NCBI GenBank assembly: GCA_017541995.1
Contig: JAFXYD010000003.1
Location: 1 to 43,132, forward strand
Direction: 5' to 3'
Length of the DNA stretch: 43,132 nucleotides
DNA from: Oscillospiraceae bacterium
GTDB taxonomy: Bacteria; Bacillota; Clostridia; Oscillospirales; Oscillospiraceae
Position numbers and translations under genes: made by a program. The notes beneath the pieces were generated by a model. The model did no database searches. It was not told the DNA's origin and saw nothing but the letters and a program-made list of their open reading frames with translations. Below, one piece after another: positions 1 to 7,285 of this stretch (position 1 is the stretch's first letter; the number at the start of each line of letters is the position of its first letter).

Positions 1-311
1 GCGATTGTTTGCTCCGCAAACCGGGCGGCCGATGACCGCCCCTACGGACGGGTGGTTAACGGCAGGCCTCTGCCTCGGGCGGGCGGCCAATGACCGCCCC
101 TACGCCCGGCTTGCTGAGTAAAACCGATAACCAGAATTCGGATTTGTCGAAACGCTCCCGTAGCGGCGCACACCAGTGCGCCACGAGACCAGGTTCCAGT
201 GGCGCACTGGTGTGCGCCGCTACAGGGCGTTTGCAATGTGCGCCGCTACAGGGCGCTTGCAAAGTGCGCCGCTACCGGACGTTTGCAAGAGCTCGACAAA
301 TCCCGATTTGC
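1..311. repeat. Intergenic REP/BIME cluster upstream of the MATE gene
   Basis: No gene is supported in the first 369 bases. The stretch holds GTAG-footed hairpins: minus-orientation copies at 23-45 and 81-103 (stem GGGCGG/CCGCCC), a plus copy at 160-182 facing a minus copy at 201-223 (stem GGCGCAC/GTGCGCC), and two weaker minus copies ending CGCCGCTAC at 249 and 275. The facing pair is a classic BIME arrangement. A GGATTTGTCG motif near 140-149 and a CGACAAATCC motif near 293-304 bracket the group. Open frames here are by-products of GC-rich repeats. A TATAAT at 337-342 could be the -10 of the MATE promoter, but no good -35 is visible. Confidence 0.8.
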
Positions 312-369
312 CCTTCCCTTTTCCGGATTCCTGTAGTATAATAAGAAAAAAAGAAAAGGACGACAGCGC

Positions 370-1779
370 ATGCAGACCTCCAAGCTCTCCAAAACCGAGC
401 TCTTTGAGCGGGTGTCCATCCCCCGGGCCCTGGCGGCCATGGGAATTCCCACCATCATCAGCCAGCTCATCAACCTCATTTATAATATGGTGGACGCCTT
501 CTTCATCGGGCGCACCGGCAACTCCTACATGATGGCGGCCACCACCGTCACCCTGACCCTGACCATGCTGAACGTGGCCTTCGCCAATCTCTACGGGGTG
601 GGGGGCGGCTCCCTCATCGCCCGGCTCATGGGCCAGCGGCGGGAGGCTGAGGGCCGCCAGGTCTGCGCCTACGCCATCCGGGGGGCCCTGCTGCTGGGCC
701 TGGGCTACGCCCTGGTCACGGCCCTGTTCCGGGACCCCATCCTCCGCTTTCTGGGGGCCTCCCAGGCCACCCTGGGCTACGCCCGGGACTACACCCTCTA
801 CGTCATCATCATTGGCAGCGCCCCCACCATCCTCTCTCTGACCCTGGGCCACCTGCTGCGGAACACCGGCTGCTCCGCTCAGGCCAGCTTCGGCCTGTCC
901 ATGGGCGGGGTGCTGAACATGGTCCTGGACCCCCTGTTCATGTTCGTGCTCCTGCCCAAGGGGCAGGAGGTCACCGGGGCCGCCGTCGCCACCCTGATCT
1001 CCAATCTGGTCTCCTGCGGCTATCTGCTGTGGGCGCTGAAAAAGGCGGCGCTCAAGGCCCCTCTGACCCTGGATCTGCGGCAGGCGGCGGGGCTGGCCCG
1101 GGAGCACAGGGGCAGTCTCTACAGCGTGGGCATCCCCTCGGCGGTGCTGACGGGGCTCTTTGACCTGGCCAGCATCTGCGTCAACAAGCTGGCGGCGGCC
1201 CACGACGATCTGGTGCTGGCGGCCTTCGGCATCGTCATGAAGGTGGAGCGCATCCCCAACGCCGTGAACATCGGCATCTGTCAGGGCATGATGCCCATCG
1301 TGGCCTACAACTACGCCGCCGGGAACCGGGAGCGGATGCGGGCCGCGGTGAACGCGGCCCGGCTCTGGGGCCTGCTGGTATCGGCCCTCAGCATCCTGCT
1401 GCTGGAGCTCTTCGCCCGGCCCGTCACCAATCTCTTCCTCAGCACCTCCGCCGGGGACCCGGCGGGGGCCCTGGCCACCGTGGGCTTCGCGGCGGCCTTC
1501 CTGCGGGTCCGCTGTCTGGCGGCCCCGGTGCAGCTGATCAACTATCACAGCTCCTTCTCCCTCCAGGCCGTGGGCAACGGGCGGGACACCATGCTCCACG
1601 CCTGCGTCCGGGAGCTGGGGATCTATATCCCCCTGATGTACCTGCTGGACCGGCTCTTCGGCCAGATGGGCCTGGCCGCCGCGCTTCCGGCGGGAGAAGG
1701 CCTGGCGGCCGTCTTCGCCCTCTGGCTGCTGCGGCGGGCCCTCCGGGACCGCAGCCGGGAGGCCGCGGCCGCGGAATAA
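370..1779 (+). CDS. MATE family efflux transporter
   Basis: A 469-residue integral membrane protein of the multidrug and toxic compound extrusion family. It should export cationic drugs or metabolites in exchange for Na+ or H+ at the cytoplasmic membrane. The N-terminal segment (IPRALAAMGIPTIISQLINL, then YNMVDAFFIGR) is the typical MATE opening with the first helices and substrate-entry loop. About twelve hydrophobic helices follow, in two bundles of six, and the length matches the family norm of 440-480. The chosen ATG has AAAAGGA upstream. Substrate cannot be told from sequence. A second copy of the last roughly 30 codons lies downstream at 3889-4011, after the sigma/anti-sigma genes, so this locus has been duplicated or interrupted. 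Confidence 0.93.
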   Translation: MQTSKLSKTELFERVSIPRALAAMGIPTIISQLINLIYNMVDAFFIGRTGNSYMMAATTVTLTLTMLNVAFANLYGVGGGSLIARLMGQRREAEGRQVCAYAIRGALLLGLGYALVTALFRDPILRFLGASQATLGYARDYTLYVIIIGSAPTILSLTLGHLLRNTGCSAQASFGLSMGGVLNMVLDPLFMFVLLPKGQEVTGAAVATLISNLVSCGYLLWALKKAALKAPLTLDLRQAAGLAREHRGSLYSVGIPSAVLTGLFDLASICVNKLAAAHDDLVLAAFGIVMKVERIPNAVNIGICQGMMPIVAYNYAAGNRERMRAAVNAARLWGLLVSALSILLLELFARPVTNLFLSTSAGDPAGALATVGFAAAFLRVRCLAAPVQLINYHSSFSLQAVGNGRDTMLHACVRELGIYIPLMYLLDRLFGQMGLAAALPAGEGLAAVFALWLLRRALRDRSREAAAAE

Positions 1780-1831
1780 GGGCCCTACGGCTGGGCCTGC
1801 GGTTCGGACGTCAGAAAAAAACGGATTTCCC

Positions 1832-1862
1832 TGTCACATTCCTTTCCCGTTTTCGGCTCTAT
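1832..1862 (+). promoter_or_regulatory. Possible ECF-type autoregulated promoter of the sigma gene
   Basis: TGTCAC at 1832-1837 and CGGCTCTAT at 1854-1862 are spaced about 16 bases apart, 50-80 bases before the sigma factor start. They resemble ECF-type -35 and -10 elements rather than sigma-A boxes. ECF-like sigma genes often transcribe themselves, so autoregulation is a reasonable inference. No second copy of the promoter was found in the window to confirm the motif. Confidence 0.3.
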
Positions 1863-1913
1863 GGGTGAAGGGACCTTCAGAAACAAGCGAAAACAAGGAG
1901 AGGAGGCGGACCG

Positions 1914-2471
1914 ATGACGGACGAGGCCATTATCCAGCTCTATTTTGACCGGGACGAGCAGGCCATCGCGGAATCCGACGGGAAGTACGGCGGCTTCTGC
2001 CGGTATCTGGCGGACAACATCCTCCGGAACCGGGAGGACGCCGAGGAGTGCGTCAACGACACCTGGCTGACCGCCTGGAACCGGATCCCCCCGACCCGGC
2101 CGGAGCGCCTCAAGGCGTTTTTCGGCCGGATCACCCGGGATCTTTCCATCGACCGATGGAGGCATGACCGGGCCCAAAAGCGGTACGATGGCGCCGAGCT
2201 GCTGCTCTCCGAGCTGGAGGACTGCGTCCCCTCCCCCCAAAACGTGGAGGAGACGGCGGAGCTCCGGGAGCTGACTGCGGCCATCGACCGCTGGCTTGGC
2301 GGGCTGGAGCCCGACGAGCGGGCGGCCTTCGTCCGCCGCTACTGGTACGGCGAGCCCGTGAAGGATCTGGCGGAGCACTTCGCCGCCTCCCCCAACCAAA
2401 TGGCCCAACGGCTGCGGCGGCTCCGGCTGCGGCTCCGGGAGGCCCTGGAAGCGGAAGGAGTGGCGATATGA
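1914..2471 (+). CDS. ECF-like RNA polymerase sigma factor
   Basis: A 185-residue sigma-70 family protein with a sigma2 region at about residues 5-85 (includes ILRNREDAEECVNDTWLTAW and ITRDLSIDRWR) and a sigma4 region at about 115-180 (LEPDERAAFVRRYWYGEPVKDLAEHF, then an HTH-like segment). It would direct RNA polymerase to a small set of promoters. The ATG has GGAGAGGAGG just upstream. The stop overlaps the next ATG (ATGA at 2468-2471), so sigma and the downstream membrane protein are translationally coupled, the usual arrangement for sigma/anti-sigma pairs. The regulon is unknown; the adjacent MATE pump is a possible target by context only. Confidence 0.88.
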   Translation: MTDEAIIQLYFDRDEQAIAESDGKYGGFCRYLADNILRNREDAEECVNDTWLTAWNRIPPTRPERLKAFFGRITRDLSIDRWRHDRAQKRYDGAELLLSELEDCVPSPQNVEETAELRELTAAIDRWLGGLEPDERAAFVRRYWYGEPVKDLAEHFAASPNQMAQRLRRLRLRLREALEAEGVAI

Positions 2472-3883
2472 AAGAAAAAGCAGTGACCATGTTCAACGCC
2501 GTCACCGGCATTGACGAACGATATTTGGAGGAGGCGGAGGCCCATCCCGCCAAGCCCCGCAGGACCTGGACCCGATGGGCCGCCATGGCGGCCGTCCTGG
2601 TCCTCGCAGTCGGGCTGGGAATGCAGCTCTGGCTGAAGGCCCACGGCCCGAGCTCCACCGGGAGCGGCAGCGCCCCCAACAACGGATACTACGGGTACTA
2701 CGCCGGCCCCGTGCTGCCCATGACCGCCCAGGGCGACCTGGAGGGGCTGACCGTCACCCGGGACGTGAGCTATGATTTTTCCGGGTTTAAGAGCAGGACC
2801 TATGAGAGCTTCGCGCAGGTGACGGACCGATACGTCCTGACCAACGCCGCCGGCGCGGACAAGACCCTGAAGCTCTGCTATCCCGTGTCCGGACGCCTCT
2901 CGGACGAGAGCCTGAAAAGCCTGCGCTTCACGGTGGACGGCGCCGACGCCCAGCCGGACTTCCATCTGGGCCACGGCGTCCAGCAGGACGGGAAATATAC
3001 CCTCTCCTGGAACGAATACCGGGAGCTGCTGGAAAAGCCCGGCAATCTGGCCTCGTCTCTGGCCCCGGAGCCGGAGCTGGACCTGGCCGCCCTGGTCTAC
3101 ACTCTGACGGAGGAGGTCCCGGGCGAAGGGGCCGAGGACGCAGTGAATCTGGTGTTCCACGTGGATCCGGAGACAACGGCGGTTTTTGCCAGCGGGATCA
3201 CCAGCTATTCCATAGACGATCGGACGGGCCGGGTCAGACTGGGCTTCTATATCGACCGGCGGGCCGCCGCTGTCCCGGAGCCCTGCAGACTGGTGCTGGT
3301 GGGCGGAGACCTGAAGGATTCGGCCCTGGATGCCTCCGTCGGCACCGGCACGGGGACCTGGAGGCTGGACCGGCAGGAGACCACCCTGGCCGCGATCCTG
3401 GAGGAGGATCTGATCTGGCTGAGGAGGAACGAAGGCGCCGCCCTGTCCCGGACCGACCGGGCGGCGGTGGCCCGGCTGCTGGAGGACCGGGGCCTGCCCA
3501 GCCTGCGGAACATGCCCTATAACGGTCTGAGCTCGGTGGGCCTGCTGTCCTCCGAAGCCTATAACCAGAGCCGCGTCATGTATGAGACGCTGGAGCTCAC
3601 CGTCCCCGCCGGCGGGAGCCTGACCCTGGAGGTTTCCCAGAAGAAAATGGCCAGCTATTCCTACGGCGACGTCGGCCAAAATGGAGGCGACGCCGGCTAC
3701 GATCTGGTTACCCGGGCGGGCTCCGAGCTGAGCTTCACGGAGCAGACAGCCTCCGTCACCGGCCTGAGTCGGGTGGAGATCACCGACAACAACTTCGGCT
3801 TCGACCCGGAGGCCGGGATCACCGAGGTGATCCTGGATCCCGAGGTCCCCTGCTACTGGATGCAGCTGCGAGCCGCCTCCTGA
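2468..3883 (+). CDS. Putative membrane-anchored anti-sigma factor
   Basis: A 471-residue protein. The first about 35 residues are a short cytosolic head with no recognisable zinc anti-sigma motif. A single membrane helix follows (about 38-55, AAMAAVLVLAVGLGMQLW), then a long extracellular part of about 410 residues rich in beta-type segments with an N-terminal glycine/tyrosine linker (NNGYYGYYAG). This topology and the four-base overlap with the sigma gene support an anti-sigma or signal-sensing partner. The extracellular part resembles the DUF4179-type anti-sigma proteins of clostridia in layout, but I cannot assign it firmly. The stop at 3881-3883 lies six bases before the MATE remnant. Confidence 0.65.
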   Translation: MKEKAVTMFNAVTGIDERYLEEAEAHPAKPRRTWTRWAAMAAVLVLAVGLGMQLWLKAHGPSSTGSGSAPNNGYYGYYAGPVLPMTAQGDLEGLTVTRDVSYDFSGFKSRTYESFAQVTDRYVLTNAAGADKTLKLCYPVSGRLSDESLKSLRFTVDGADAQPDFHLGHGVQQDGKYTLSWNEYRELLEKPGNLASSLAPEPELDLAALVYTLTEEVPGEGAEDAVNLVFHVDPETTAVFASGITSYSIDDRTGRVRLGFYIDRRAAAVPEPCRLVLVGGDLKDSALDASVGTGTGTWRLDRQETTLAAILEEDLIWLRRNEGAALSRTDRAAVARLLEDRGLPSLRNMPYNGLSSVGLLSSEAYNQSRVMYETLELTVPAGGSLTLEVSQKKMASYSYGDVGQNGGDAGYDLVTRAGSELSFTEQTASVTGLSRVEITDNNFGFDPEAGITEVILDPEVPCYWMQLRAAS

Positions 3884-3888
3884 GCCGG

Positions 3889-4011
3889 AAGCCTTACGCC
3901 GGGCGCCTCCCCGTGGGCGAGGACCTGGCGGCGGTCTTCGCCCTCTGGCTGCTGCGCCGGGCTCTGAAGGACCGGCGGCAGAGCGCAGCCGCTTCCGATT
4001 GCGAGGCATAA
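3889..4011 (+). pseudogene. C-terminal remnant of a second MATE transporter
   Basis: Translating from 3889 to the TAA at 4009-4011 gives LPVGEDLAAVFALWLLRRAL followed by KDRRQSAAASDCEA. The intact MATE gene ends LPAGEGLAAVFALWLLRRAL followed by RDRSREAAAAE. The match covers about 30 codons and is also clear at DNA level, but nothing before this point is MATE-like and there is no start codon. Either a tandem MATE paralogue was mostly deleted, or the sigma/anti-sigma pair entered between copies. It is in a different frame from the anti-sigma gene and should not be translated. Confidence 0.85.
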
Positions 4012-4038
4012 AAGCAAGCAAATCATATTGCGATCTGA

Positions 4039-4093
4039 AAAAGCAACAACTTTTTGATGCGAAAACAAAAAGCATTAAAAAGTTGTTGCTTTT
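4039..4093 (+). promoter_or_regulatory. Long palindrome, probable operator or terminator before satD
   Basis: AAAAGCAACAACTTTTT at 4039-4055 is repeated exactly in inverted orientation at 4077-4093. The arms extend inward to 22 bases with one G-T mismatch (GATGC/GCATT), leaving an 11-base A-rich centre at 4061-4071. The right arm contains the TTGCTT -35 of the satD promoter, which favours an operator. The T-rich tail means an intrinsic terminator for the upstream genes cannot be excluded. AT content is far above the surroundings. Confidence 0.7.
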
Positions 4094-4114
4094 CTTCAAA
4101 AGCTGTGCTATCAT
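4086..4114 (+). promoter_or_regulatory. Sigma-A promoter of the satD operon
   Basis: TTGCTT at 4086-4091 and TATCAT at 4109-4114 are separated by 17 bases, 31 bases before the satD ATG. The -35 lies inside the right arm of the palindrome, so a protein bound there would block initiation. Confidence 0.6.
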
Positions 4115-4144
4115 GCAGATAGAAACGCAGAGGGAGGGCTGCCC

Positions 4145-4990
4145 ATGTACGGGGCGTTGATGGTGGATCTGAAGGGCTCCAGGGATTATGAGCCGGAGCG
4201 GCGGAACGCGCTGCAGCAGTACCTGGTGGAGCTGACGGAGATCTTGAACCTGTGCTTTGCTTCCGGCCTGGAGCGCAGGCTGGAATTCAACGGCGGAGAC
4301 GAGATCCAGGGCCTGTTCACCAGGCCCGCGGACGCCCTGCTCTGCCTGCGGCTGCTGCGGCGGGCCATTTTCCCCGTGCCCATACACGGGGGCATCGGCG
4401 TGGGCGAATGGACGGTCCGAACGCCGGAGCGGGACACCTTCTACCAGGACGGCCCCGTGTACCACCGGGCCAGGGAGGCGATTGAGCAGGCAAAAAAGGA
4501 ACGGGACTACAGAGCGCTGATGATCACCGGGCGCTCCAAGGACATGGCCTTGAACGCGGTGCTGAACGGCATTTTCGCGCTTACGGAGGGGAACAGCAGC
4601 CACCAGAACGACCTGGCGCTGCTGGTGGAGCTGCTGTACCCCATCGTCTCGCCGGAGGGGTCCCTGGATTTATCGGGTCTGCTGGAGCTGGCGGAGCTTC
4701 TGTCCCGGCGGGGAGAGCTCTGTGAAGGCGGCAAGCCCGCCAAGCTCAGGCCGGAGGCTTTTTCGGAGGCGGTTCGCCTCGGCCCGCGGTTTTTGGGGGA
4801 GAGCTGGGCGGAAGCGAGAAACCGGAACAGCTCTGCCTGCTATAGCTGCGCCCACCCTTACGGTGCGGCCAGCGCGGCGGCGGCCTTGGCGGGCCTGAAG
4901 CGTCAGGCCGTGGACACAGCCCTCCGGGCTGCCAAGGTGTACGAGGAGCGCTCCCTGACCCTGGCGCTGCTGGAGCTTCTGCCGAAATAG
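4145..4990 (+). CDS. SatD family protein
   Basis: A 281-residue protein of the SatD family, named after a streptococcal acid-tolerance locus; the biochemical role is not established. Features seen: an N-terminal beta strand ending in an acidic residue (LMVDLKGSR, D8), a GGDEIQG motif at residues 50-56, and GGIGVGEW at about 84-91. The D/GGDE pairing recalls the metal-binding core of GGDEF and class III cyclase folds. That similarity is my inference from motif spacing, not a demonstrated activity. The C-terminal half is helical and might bind DNA. The gene starts an operon with a DUF3307 membrane protein, its usual neighbour. The ATG is preceded by GAGGGAGG. Confidence 0.8.
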   Translation: MYGALMVDLKGSRDYEPERRNALQQYLVELTEILNLCFASGLERRLEFNGGDEIQGLFTRPADALLCLRLLRRAIFPVPIHGGIGVGEWTVRTPERDTFYQDGPVYHRAREAIEQAKKERDYRALMITGRSKDMALNAVLNGIFALTEGNSSHQNDLALLVELLYPIVSPEGSLDLSGLLELAELLSRRGELCEGGKPAKLRPEAFSEAVRLGPRFLGESWAEARNRNSSACYSCAHPYGAASAAAALAGLKRQAVDTALRAAKVYEERSLTLALLELLPK

Positions 4991-5010
4991 AAAAGGAAGG
5001 CGTGACGAGG

Positions 5011-5766
5011 ATGATAAACGCACTGCTGCTTTTGGGGATCGCCCACGGGCTGGGAGACTATCTGCTGCAGCCCGACAGGCTGGCGCGAAGGAAGCAGAAG
5101 GAGCTCCGCTTTCTGCTGCTCCATGGGCTTCTCTACGCCCTGGCTATGGCATCGATGTTCCTTTTGGACGTTTCCGGCGCCGTCTGGGCCTGCTGGGGAA
5201 TCGCCTCCGCGACCCACCTGGGGATTGACTGGATTCGGGTCCGGATCTGCCGCAGAAAGCAGAGGACGGCTCTGCTTCAGCTGGTTTCCTTCTGCGCGGA
5301 TCAGGCCCTGCATCTGGGCGTCCTGGCGGGGCTTTGGGCCCTGCTGCTGCCACATACGACGGGGGCTCTGGCGGCCTGGAGCGGAACGGTCTGGCTTCGG
5401 CCTGCCTTGGTTTACGCCGCCATTTTCTGCGTGATCTGGAAGCCCGCTGCGATTCTGATCCGGCTGTTTTTCGCTTGGTTTGTCCCAGCCGGGGCCGGAG
5501 CGGCGCAGGCCGCAAAGCCTGCCTCGGAGGCGCAGACGGTCCCCGGCAGCGGGGAGCTGATCGGCAAGCTGGAGCGGCTGATCATCGCGGTGCTGGTGCT
5601 CTGCGATCAGTTCGGGGCCATCGGCTTTGTGCTCACCGCCAAGAGCGTTGCCCGCTTCAAGCTGATCGAGGAGAACCGGGACTTCGCGGAGCGCTATCTG
5701 GTGGGCACCCTCCTGAGCACTGTCATTGCGCTGCTCACCGCCCTGCTGCTCCGGAAGCTGCTGTAA
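5011..5766 (+). CDS. DUF3307 domain-containing membrane protein
   Basis: A 251-residue polytopic membrane protein. The N-terminal DUF3307 domain is recognisable by IAHGLGDYLLQPDRLARRK, a helix carrying His and Asp, and by a second charged motif THLGIDWIRVR at about residue 70. At least six hydrophobic helices follow to the C-terminus. The family occurs widely beside SatD; its function is unknown. An upstream GTG at 5002 lies only one base after the AAGGAAGG site, so I chose the ATG at 5011, which has a normal spacing of ten. It lies 20 bases after satD and is almost certainly cotranscribed with it. Confidence 0.82.
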   Translation: MINALLLLGIAHGLGDYLLQPDRLARRKQKELRFLLLHGLLYALAMASMFLLDVSGAVWACWGIASATHLGIDWIRVRICRRKQRTALLQLVSFCADQALHLGVLAGLWALLLPHTTGALAAWSGTVWLRPALVYAAIFCVIWKPAAILIRLFFAWFVPAGAGAAQAAKPASEAQTVPGSGELIGKLERLIIAVLVLCDQFGAIGFVLTAKSVARFKLIEENRDFAERYLVGTLLSTVIALLTALLLRKLL

Positions 5767-5799
5767 CGAGAATTCCATCCAATAATACAGAAGGAGGGC

Positions 5800-6117
5800 A
5801 TGAACATGGAATACGCGTTTTATTTCGTGACCCTGGGGCTGGGCGTGGGGCTGCTGCTCTATGCCCTGGTGCTGCGGCTGACGCTGAACGTGAAGCTGAT
5901 CCCCAAAAGCGGCGGGGCGAAGCTGAAGGATCCCAGGTCCTACGTCCGCATGGTGGCCTGCATCCTTTGCTTCCTGGCTCTGGCCTTTCTGACCGGGGCC
6001 TGGGTGGGCTTTTACGCCGGGCCTCTGGCGGGTCTGCTGGCCCTGGGGGCGGCCCTGGCCCTGGCGATCTGGCTCTGCGTCCGGCTCTGGCGGAGCAGCC
6101 ACAACAAGAACCGGTAG
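5800..6117 (+). CDS. Small three-helix membrane protein in the satD operon
   Basis: A 105-residue protein with three predicted membrane helices (about residues 4-28, 50-73 and 76-98), a positively charged loop between helices 1 and 2 (PKSGGAKLKDPRSYVR) and a basic tail. I do not recognise the family. AAGGAGGG precedes the ATG, and it begins 33 bases after the DUF3307 gene on the same strand, so a shared transcript and function with SatD is likely by context only. Confidence 0.75.
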   Translation: MNMEYAFYFVTLGLGVGLLLYALVLRLTLNVKLIPKSGGAKLKDPRSYVRMVACILCFLALAFLTGAWVGFYAGPLAGLLALGAALALAIWLCVRLWRSSHNKNR

Positions 6118-6193
6118 CAAGCCGGGAAAGCCGGAAAAGTCGGGCCGCGATCCCCTGGATTTGTGTACGGCCGCGATCCCCTGGATTTGCGGC

Positions 6194-6222
6194 TTGACTT
6201 TTCCGGACAAACGCGATACAAT
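6194..6222 (+). promoter_or_regulatory. Sigma-A promoter of the thiT transcript
   Basis: TTGACT at 6194-6199, a 17-base spacer and TACAAT at 6217-6222, a few bases before the TPP aptamer. An inverted repeat, CCGGAAAAGTC at 6131-6141 against GACTTTTCCGG at 6196-6206, overlaps the -35. Between them a 21-base sequence is directly repeated (6143-6163 and 6169-6189). Confidence 0.8.
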
Positions 6223-6225
6223 AGA

Positions 6226-6326
6226 CACACCTTCGGGGAGCCGGACGGATCCGGCTGAGACTGGGCGAGAATCGCGCCCTCACCCGCGAACCTGATACGG
6301 ATCATGCCGTCGTAGGAAAAGGGTGC
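6226..6326 (+). promoter_or_regulatory. TPP riboswitch (THI element) controlling thiT
   Basis: The conserved blocks of the thiamine pyrophosphate aptamer are present in order: TTCGGGGAGCC, the GGCTGAGA bulge at 6253-6260, an optional P3a hairpin, then CGAACCTGAT, CGGATCATGCC and CGTAGG. Downstream GCCGTCG (6306-6312) is complementary to CGACGGC (6342-6348), the left arm of the terminator. Ligand binding should therefore sequester the antiterminator and switch thiT off. The regulated gene is a thiamine transporter, as expected for this class. Confidence 0.93.
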
Positions 6327-6338
6327 TTTCTCTTGGAA

Positions 6339-6368
6339 TGCCGACGGCCTGAAACCGTCGGTATTTTT
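6339..6368 (+). terminator. Riboswitch-controlled intrinsic terminator
   Basis: CCGACGG at 6341-6347 pairs with CCGTCGG at 6355-6361 around a seven-base loop, followed by TATTTTT. The hairpin lies between the TPP aptamer and the thiT ribosome binding site and competes with pairing of its left arm to 6306-6312 in the aptamer. Confidence 0.88.
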
Positions 6369-6387
6369 CAAAAGGAGGAAGAAACAA

Positions 6388-6951
6388 ATGCAAAGCAAAA
6401 AGAGATCCACGACCCGAATCCTGGCGGAGGGCGGCGTCTGCATCGCCCTGGCCATCGCCCTGAGCTATCTGAAGATCCCCATCGGCCTGGAGTTTGGCGG
6501 CTTCGGCGGCTCCATCGACCTGGTGATGATCCCCCTGATCATCTTCGCCATGCGCTCCAACGCGGGCTGGGGCATCGGCGCGGGGCTGGTCTTCGGCATT
6601 CTGAAGTTCATCTTCGCCAACGGCGCGGCCATCAACTGGGTTTCCATCGTCTTCGACTACGGCGTTGCCTACGCCATGGTGGGCCTGGCGGGCCTGTTCC
6701 ACAAGAACTACAAGCTGCTGCCTCTGGCCGCCTTCGTGGGCTGCCTGGGCCGCTTCATCATCCACTTCATCAGCGGCGTGACCGTCTACGCCGAGTATCT
6801 GCCCGACGCCTTCATGGGGGTGGAGAAGCCCTCCGTGGCCCTGTACTCCCTGCTCTATAACGGCACCTATATGCTGCCCAACACCATCCTGGCCGTGGTA
6901 ATCTGCGCCCTGCTGCTGGCAGTGCCCCGGATCGTCAAGCGGCCCGAATAA
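6388..6951 (+). CDS. thiT: Energy-coupled thiamine transporter ThiT
   Basis: A 187-residue S-component of an ECF-type importer. ThiT binds thiamine in the membrane and needs the shared EcfA/EcfA'/EcfT energising module, which is not encoded here. Six hydrophobic helices are visible. The N-terminal segment RILAEGGVCIALAIALS, followed by GGSIDLVMIPLIIFAMR and the glycine-rich GWGIGAGLVFGILKF, matches the ThiT family, and the length is typical (180-200). AAAGGAGG precedes the ATG. The TPP riboswitch upstream independently confirms the thiamine link. Confidence 0.93.
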   Translation: MQSKKRSTTRILAEGGVCIALAIALSYLKIPIGLEFGGFGGSIDLVMIPLIIFAMRSNAGWGIGAGLVFGILKFIFANGAAINWVSIVFDYGVAYAMVGLAGLFHKNYKLLPLAAFVGCLGRFIIHFISGVTVYAEYLPDAFMGVEKPSVALYSLLYNGTYMLPNTILAVVICALLLAVPRIVKRPE

Positions 6952-7270
6952 AACAGGGAATAAGGAATAAGAAATAGGGAATAGGGAATTAGGTTACGGA
7001 TCTGAACTCTGGAGCTTGAACCAAAAGGAGCCCGCCTTATGTGCAAGCCCATCCGTCCTTCCATCGCAGCGAAGCACGGCGGGCGGGAGGTGGCGGCCAA
7101 TGACCGCCGCTACAGCGGGTGCTGCGGGAGGCGCGGGGCGCGGACGGCAGGGTGCCGTCCCTACAGGCGGGCGTGTCCCCTGTTGCCTGTTGCCTGTTGC
7201 CTCGTCGGAGCGGAGCACAGAGGACGAGCAATGCTCGCCCCTACGTGCGGGCGTATCCCCTGATCCCTGA
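6952..7270. repeat. Heptamer arrays and three GTAG-type REPs
   Basis: No gene is supported here. Right after the thiT stop a degenerate 7-base tandem repeat runs (GGGAATA, AGGAATA, AGAAATA, GGGAATA, GGGAATT). Three minus-orientation REPs follow at 7091-7113, 7142-7164 and 7222-7244, each ending CTAC but with different stems (GGCGG/CCGCC, GGACGGC/GCCGTCC, GGACGAGC/GCTCGCC). A second 7-base array, CCTGTTG repeated three times, lies near 7177-7200. Small frames here overlap these repeats and show no protein signal. Confidence 0.8.
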
Positions 7271-7285
7271 AAGAAGGAGCCTCCC

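Noticed and set aside
90-532. Small frames starting MTAPT or in the BIME at the window start
   Set aside because: They consist of translated REP sequence and run into the MATE gene in the wrong frame.
2339-4603. 754-residue minus-strand frame across the sigma/anti-sigma and satD genes
   Set aside because: It overlaps four well-supported plus-strand features, including a promoter, and its sequence has no family signature.
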